From contig JAKONS010000160.1 in NCBI GenBank assembly GCA_022701845.1, positions 1 to 18,733 on the forward strand: a DNA stretch of 18,733 nucleotides. Direction: 5' to 3'. Position 1 is the stretch's first letter. Each line of letters starts with the position of its first letter. The notes under the pieces are model-generated. The model was not told the origin of the DNA, did not search any database, and worked only from the letters and a program-made list of their open reading frames with translations. Shown one piece after another: positions 14,781 to 18,733 of the stretch. The position numbers and the translations under genes were made by a program. Origin of the DNA: Burkholderiaceae bacterium. Lineage in GTDB: Bacteria > Pseudomonadota > Gammaproteobacteria > Burkholderiales > Burkholderiaceae.

Positions 14781-15503
14781 TCAGCGCAGCCGGGTGCCTT
14801 CGAAGATACGCCGCCGCGCGCACGACACATGCTGGCGCGCGGCCTCCGCCGCCTCGGCCGGCGCCTGCCGCTCGATCGCCTCGACGATCGCCAGATGCTC
14901 GGCATGCACCGCCTGCCCCGGGTCGTCGCGCGGCGTGTCGGCATAGCTGCCGGCCAGCTCCATGAACTGCCGGATCGGCGCCACGCCGGTCTCGATGGTG
15001 GCCACGAAGAACGGGTTGTGCGAGGCCTGGGCCAGCGCCAGGTGGAAGCGCACGTCGAGCTCGATGCTGGCCGGCCCGCCGTCGCGCGAGGCCACCAGGG
15101 CGTCGTGCGCGGCGCGGATCGCCAGCAGGTCGGCCGGCTGGCGGAATTCAGCGGCCGCCGCCGCCGCACCGCTCTCGACGCAGCTGCGAAAGGCGTAGTA
15201 GCGCTCGATGTCGGCCAGGCTCTCGATCGGGGTGACCGCGGCGGTGGCCACGCCCGGCGGCTGGATCACATGGCTGCCCGAACCCCGGCGCGAGGCGATC
15301 ACCCCGTCGGAGCGCAGCCGCGCCAGCGCTTCGCGCACCGTCGGCCGCGAGACGCCGAAGCGGGCGGCCAGTTCGCCCTCGGGCGGCAGCTTGCCGCCGC
15401 CATCGGCGTAGTCGCCGCGCAGGATCGCCTCGACCACATAGGCATAGACCCGGTCGGAGAGGGGACCGCTTTCCTGCCGGTCGAGGGGGGTGGGTGCATT
15501 CAC
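14781..15503 (-). CDS. GntR-family regulator, FadR subfamily (FCD domain)
   Basis: A 240-residue regulator. The winged helix-turn-helix is at about 16-80, with KLPPEGELAARFGVSRPTVREALARL (the P-E-L-A and SRPTVREAL blocks) and the wing RRGSGSHV. The helical FCD domain follows (about 95-232) with a complete metal/ligand set D150, H154, H203 and H225. FCD regulators of this kind bind sugar acids or other carboxylates and usually repress catabolic operons until the ligand appears. The start codon is GTG at 15503, with AGGA upstream; no in-frame ATG fits. It is divergent from the TRAP operon, and three copies of a 17-bp palindrome of FadR-type symmetry lie between the two genes. It therefore probably controls the transporter and itself. 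Confidence 0.94.
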   Translation of the reverse strand: MNAPTPLDRQESGPLSDRVYAYVVEAILRGDYADGGGKLPPEGELAARFGVSRPTVREALARLRSDGVIASRRGSGSHVIQPPGVATAAVTPIESLADIERYYAFRSCVESGAAAAAAEFRQPADLLAIRAAHDALVASRDGGPASIELDVRFHLALAQASHNPFFVATIETGVAPIRQFMELAGSYADTPRDDPGQAVHAEHLAIVEAIERQAPAEAAEAARQHVSCARRRIFEGTRLR

Positions 15504-15526
15504 GCGGCCATCCTAGCAGCGCGCCT

Positions 15527-15620
15527 TAGTCATCAGACAACTTTAGGTGTTTCCCCCATAGTTATCGGACAACTACTCGATAAAGATTCAAGTTGTCAGT
15601 CAACTTCATCAGGTTGTCTG
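15527..15620. promoter_or_regulatory. Operator array for the GntR regulator: three 17-bp palindromes and a half-site
   Basis: The consensus WAGTTGTCNGACAACTW occurs at 15527-15543 (two mismatches, left arm), 15559-15575 (one) and 15590-15606 (one). A left half-site AGGTTGTC is at 15611-15618. Centres lie at 15535, 15567, 15598 and 15619, that is 32, 31 and 21 bp apart, close to three, three and two helical turns. TTGTCnGACAA is the kind of dyad bound by FadR-type GntR regulators. The array fills the AT-richer part of the divergent intergenic region. I did not find a confident -35/-10 pair. Confidence 0.75.
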
Positions 15621-15665
15621 GTTTCTCTGCTCTTCGATCCGTCTGTCCACAACCTCTACAACACC

Positions 15666-16655
15666 ATGAGACACCATCTTTTCCGCCCCCTGCGCCGGCT
15701 CGTCCTCGGCGCGGCCATCGGTCTCGTCTTCGCCCAGGCGGCACAGGCGCGCGATTTCCGCTCGGCCGACGTGCATCCGACCGACTACCCCACGGTAGAG
15801 GCGGTGCGTGCCATGGGCAAGGCGCTCAAGGAGCAGTCGAAGGACAAGCTGGGCGTGAAGGTGTTCGCCGCCGGCGCGCTGGGTTCGGAGCGCGACACCA
15901 TCGAGCAGCTGAAGATCGGCGGCCTGGACATGATGCGGATCAACGCCGCGCTGCTCAACAACATCGTGCCCGAGACGCTGGCGATCTCGATGCCCTTCGT
16001 GTTCCGCTCCACCGAGCACATGCGCCATGTGCTCGACGGCCCGATCGGCGACGAGGTGCTGGCCGCGATGGCGCCGCAGGGCATGGTGGGCCTGGCCTTC
16101 TACGACAGCGGCGCCCGCTCGATCTACACCGTCAAGCGTCCGATCCGCACATTGGCCGACGTGAAGGGCATGAAGATCCGGGTGCAGCAGTCCGACCTGT
16201 TCGTGGCCATGATGGAAGCGCTGGGCGCCAACGCCACGCCGATGCCCTACGGCGAGGTCTACACCGGCCTGAAGACCGGCATCGTCGACGGCGCCGAGAA
16301 CAACTGGCCCTCCTACGAATCGTCGCGCCACTTCGAGGCGGCGAAGTTCTACAACGCCACCGAGCATTCGATGGTGCCCGAGGTGCTGGTGTTCTCGAAG
16401 AAGATCTTCGACACGCTGTCGAAGGACGACCAGGCGCTGGTGCGCAAGACCGCCAAGGATTCGGTGGCCACCATGCGCCAGCTCTGGGACGAGCGCGAGG
16501 CCAAGTCGCGCAAGGTGGCCGAGGCCGGCGGCGCGCAGGTGATCGCCATCGCCGACAAGAAGCCCTTCATCGACGCGATGGCGCCGGTGTACGCCCGCTT
16601 CGCCGCCACGCCGAAGCTGCGCGAGCTGGTCAAGCGCATCCAGGACAGCCAGTAA
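15666..16655 (+). CDS. TRAP transporter substrate-binding protein (DctP family)
   Basis: A 329-residue periplasmic binding protein. The signal peptide is MRHHLFRPLRRLVLGAAIGL plus VFAQAAQA, with cleavage after A28. The DctP fold is shown by GKALKEQSKDKLGVKVFAAGALGSERD (G and E blocks), IGGLDMMRIN, ETLAISMPFVF, MKIRVQQSDLF and MPYGEVYTGLKTGIVDGAENN. R172 in KIRV is the arginine that grips the substrate carboxylate in this family, so the ligand should be an organic or sugar acid. It is first in the operon, followed five bases later by the small permease. There is no clear Shine-Dalgarno before the ATG at 15666, but this start gives the complete signal peptide. Confidence 0.95.
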   Translation: MRHHLFRPLRRLVLGAAIGLVFAQAAQARDFRSADVHPTDYPTVEAVRAMGKALKEQSKDKLGVKVFAAGALGSERDTIEQLKIGGLDMMRINAALLNNIVPETLAISMPFVFRSTEHMRHVLDGPIGDEVLAAMAPQGMVGLAFYDSGARSIYTVKRPIRTLADVKGMKIRVQQSDLFVAMMEALGANATPMPYGEVYTGLKTGIVDGAENNWPSYESSRHFEAAKFYNATEHSMVPEVLVFSKKIFDTLSKDDQALVRKTAKDSVATMRQLWDEREAKSRKVAEAGGAQVIAIADKKPFIDAMAPVYARFAATPKLRELVKRIQDSQ

Positions 16656-16660
16656 ACCCC

Positions 16661-17215
16661 ATGCAGGCACTCGAACTGGCCGAGCCGCTGCCGCCGCAGC
16701 CGCCGGCCGAGCCCCGGCTCACCGGGCCCCTGACCACCGTCAACGCCACCGTCGCCCGGTTCGGCATGTACCTGTCGGTGGCGGGCCTGTTCTTCATCGT
16801 GGCGATCGTGTTCTTCCAGGTGTTCGGCCGCTATGTGCTCAACGCCTCGCCCACCTGGACCGAAAGCCTGGCGCTGGTGATCGTGCTGTACGTGACATTG
16901 ATCGGCGCGGCCGTGGGCGTGCGCGACGCCGGCCACATCGGCATGGAGTCGCTGCTGGTGCTGGTGCCGGACGCGATCCGCAACCGCATCGAGCTGCTGA
17001 TCCACGCGCTGGTGATCGTCTTCGGCGCGGCCATGGTCTGGAACGGCGCGCTGCTGGCCGGCTCGGTCTGGTCCTACCTGATTCCCAACCTGGGGCTGCC
17101 CGAGGCGGTCCGCTATTTCCCGCTGGTGATCTCCGGCGTTCTCATCATGTCTTTCTCGATCGAGCACGTGATCGCCCTGCTGCAGGGCAAAACCGTGGAG
17201 CCGTCATGGCACTGA
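16661..17215 (+). CDS. TRAP transporter small permease (DctQ family)
   Basis: A 184-residue inner-membrane protein with four predicted helices. The first is around GMYLSVAGLFFIVAIVFFQVFGRYV and carries the family FQVFGRYVLN signature; next come TWTESLALVIVLYVTLIGAAVG with GVRDAGHIGME, and two more helices ending in LIMSFSIEHVIALL. DctQ subunits pair with DctM to form the sodium-driven transporter. The cytosolic N-terminus is Pro-rich and longer than usual by some 25 residues. It starts five bases after the binding-protein stop and overlaps the large permease start by ten bases, so all three are coupled. Confidence 0.94.
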   Translation: MQALELAEPLPPQPPAEPRLTGPLTTVNATVARFGMYLSVAGLFFIVAIVFFQVFGRYVLNASPTWTESLALVIVLYVTLIGAAVGVRDAGHIGMESLLVLVPDAIRNRIELLIHALVIVFGAAMVWNGALLAGSVWSYLIPNLGLPEAVRYFPLVISGVLIMSFSIEHVIALLQGKTVEPSWH

Positions 17216-18498
17216 CCATCCTGTGCATCAGTTTCTTCGCCCTGCTGGTGCTGGGCGTGCCGGTGGCCTTCGCGATCGGGCTGTCGTCCCTGGCCACCAT
17301 CCTCTACGAGGGCCTGCCGCTGGCGGTGCTGTTCCAGCAAATGATGTCGGGCATGAACGTGTTCTCGTTCCTGGCGATCCCGTTCTTCATCTTCAGCGGC
17401 GAGCTGATGCTGCACGGCGGCGTGGCCGACAAGATCGTGCGGCTGGCCCAGAGCGCGGCCGGCCATGTGCGCGGCGGCCTGGGCATGTCGAACGTGGTGG
17501 CCTGCACCCTGTTCGGCGGCGTCTGCGGCTCGGCGGTGGCCGACGTGTCGGCGATGGGCGCGGTGATGATCCCGATGATGAAGAAGCAGGGCTACCACGC
17601 CGACTACGCGGTCAACGTGACGACCCATGCCGCGCTGGTGGGCGCCCTGATGCCGACCAGCCACAACATGATCATCTACGCGCTGGCCGCCGGCGGCTCG
17701 GTGTCGGTGGGCGCGCTCATCGCCGCCGGCCTGCTGCCCGCCGCGGTGCTGATGCTGTGCATGCTGGCCGCGGCCTACGGCGTGGCGGTGTCGCGCGGCT
17801 ACCCGGCCGGCGTGTTTCCCGGCTGGGCCGGCGTGGCGCGCGCCGCGGTCGGCGCGGTGCCGGGCCTGCTGATCGTGGTGATCATCCTGGCGGGCATCCT
17901 GTCGGGCGTGTTCACCGCCACCGAGGCCGCCTCCATCGCGGTGATCTACACCCTGCTGCTGACCTTCCTCATCTACCGCACCATGACCTGGCACCACCTG
18001 CTGCTGGCCGCGGCCAAGGCGGTGAAGACCACCGGCGTGGTGCTGCTGCTGATCGGCGTGTCGGCCATGTTCCAGTACCTGATGGGGCTCTACGAGGTGG
18101 CCGGCTTCATGGGCGACCTGCTGTCCAACGTGTCGACCACGCCCTGGGTGGTGTTCCTGGTGATCAACGTGATCCTGTTCGCGCTCGGCACCTTCATGGA
18201 CATGGCCGCCACCATCCTGATCGCCACGCCGATCTTCCTGCCGATCGCGATGAAGTACGGCATGGACCCGGTGCAGTTCGGCATCGTGATGCTGATCAAC
18301 TGCGCGCTGGGCCTGAACACGCCGCCGGTCGGCACCACCCAGTTCGTGGGCTGCGCCATCGGCGAGATCTCGGTCGGCGCGGTGATGAAGACCATCTGGC
18401 CGTTCTACGGCGCGCTCATCGCCGCCTTGATGCTGTGCACCTACGTTCCGGCGTTCTCGCTGGCCCTGCCGCGGCTGTTCATGGGTTACGCCCATTGA
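17206..18498 (+). CDS. TRAP transporter large permease (DctM family)
   Basis: A 430-residue inner-membrane protein of the ion-transporter superfamily, the sodium-coupled transport subunit. About twelve hydrophobic segments are visible. Signature blocks are FLAIPFFIFSGELM (56-69), GGVCGSAVADVSAMGAVMIP then MMKKQGY (104-130), and GTFMDMAATILIATPIFLP (split by its loop) near 330. GGAG five bases before the ATG at 17206 lies inside the small-permease gene. Full family length with no disruption. It ends 23 bp before the next gene, an epimerase/dehydrogenase-like gene, suggesting transport and catabolism in one transcript. Confidence 0.96.
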   Translation: MALTILCISFFALLVLGVPVAFAIGLSSLATILYEGLPLAVLFQQMMSGMNVFSFLAIPFFIFSGELMLHGGVADKIVRLAQSAAGHVRGGLGMSNVVACTLFGGVCGSAVADVSAMGAVMIPMMKKQGYHADYAVNVTTHAALVGALMPTSHNMIIYALAAGGSVSVGALIAAGLLPAAVLMLCMLAAAYGVAVSRGYPAGVFPGWAGVARAAVGAVPGLLIVVIILAGILSGVFTATEAASIAVIYTLLLTFLIYRTMTWHHLLLAAAKAVKTTGVVLLLIGVSAMFQYLMGLYEVAGFMGDLLSNVSTTPWVVFLVINVILFALGTFMDMAATILIATPIFLPIAMKYGMDPVQFGIVMLINCALGLNTPPVGTTQFVGCAIGEISVGAVMKTIWPFYGALIAALMLCTYVPAFSLALPRLFMGYAH

Positions 18499-18521
18499 GC
18501 GGCGCCGACGAGGATTTCGAC

Positions 18522-18733
18522 ATGCCCATCGCTTCCCCTTCTCCCGCCCCGCGCCCCAAGGTCGCCCTCAGCGGCGCCGGCGGCATCGTCGGCGGCATCC
18601 TGCGCACCGGCCTGCGCGAGCGCGGCTACGACCTGCGGGTGGCCGGCGGCTTCGAGCCGCTGCAGCCGCTGTTCGACGACGAAGACCTGATGCACGGCGA
18701 CCTGCGCGAGCCGGCGGTGGTCGACCGCCTGCT
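18522..18733 (+). CDS. NAD(P)-dependent epimerase/dehydratase family protein, possibly uronate dehydrogenase (partial)
   Basis: Only the first 70 codons are present; the window ends inside the gene. The Rossmann nucleotide motif GxxGxxG is at G18-G24 (GAGGIVG), followed by a second strand and HGDLREPAVVDRL, the usual pattern of extended short-chain dehydrogenases. The sequence around SGAGGIVGGILRTGLRERG resembles bacterial uronate dehydrogenases, which oxidise glucuronate or galacturonate. The second strand ends in VAGGFEPL, without the acidic residue that normally binds the NAD ribose, so cofactor or function could differ. GAGGA lies seven bases before the ATG. The call is helped by the TRAP genes upstream. 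Confidence 0.75.
   Translation, partial: MPIASPSPAPRPKVALSGAGGIVGGILRTGLRERGYDLRVAGGFEPLQPLFDDEDLMHGDLREPAVVDRL

Overview
The window is GC-rich chromosomal DNA (third codon positions almost all G or C). It most resembles a betaproteobacterium of the order Burkholderiales, perhaps Comamonadaceae-like. This rests on a membrane-anchored tandem cytochrome c5 protein, a YheT-type hydrolase paired with a small protein family I know from Burkholderiales, an AcrR/TtgR-type RND efflux locus, and a TRAP transporter beside a uronate-dehydrogenase-like gene. No insertion sequence, phage gene, CRISPR array or rRNA is visible. Gene density is high and no gene-free stretch exceeds 300 bases.

Layout: (1) tRNA-Arg(CCG) on the minus strand at the left end. 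(2) 322-2379: a three-module sulfur protein made of a cysteine desulfurase, a metallo-beta-lactamase/persulfide-dioxygenase-like module without its metal motif, and a rhodanese. It converges on (3) a tetR repressor (2388-3050, minus), which is divergent from (4) a complete tripartite efflux operon: adaptor, RND pump and outer-membrane channel (3268-9211). An AcrR/TtgR-like operator lies in the divergent promoter. (5) A hairpin and a perfect -10 hexamer separate the operon from a diheme cytochrome c5 gene (9314-10243). (6) A minus-strand three-gene cluster follows: NTF2-like protein, YheT-type hydrolase, and a small uncharacterised protein (12321 down to 10266). (7) Plus-strand lipoprotein LemA, a membrane TPM-domain protein and a soluble TPM-domain protein occupy 12543-14750. 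(8) A FadR-type GntR regulator (14781-15503, minus) is divergent from a TRAP operon: binding protein, small permease, large permease, then the start of an NAD(P)-dependent epimerase/uronate-dehydrogenase-like gene cut by the window end.

How the genes work together: the TetR gene and the pump form a self-contained inducible multidrug efflux module. The GntR regulator, TRAP transporter and dehydrogenase look like an inducible uptake and oxidation pathway for a sugar acid, probably a hexuronate. The promoter region between the regulator and the transporter holds three 17-bp copies of one palindrome spaced at about three helical turns, plus a half-site two turns further on.

The observations most worth a second look are the desulfurase/degenerate-dioxygenase/rhodanese fusion, the helically phased operator array, a 15-codon mini-ORF with a strong ribosome-binding site translationally coupled to the NTF2-like gene, and a hairpin that contains the stop codons of two convergent genes.
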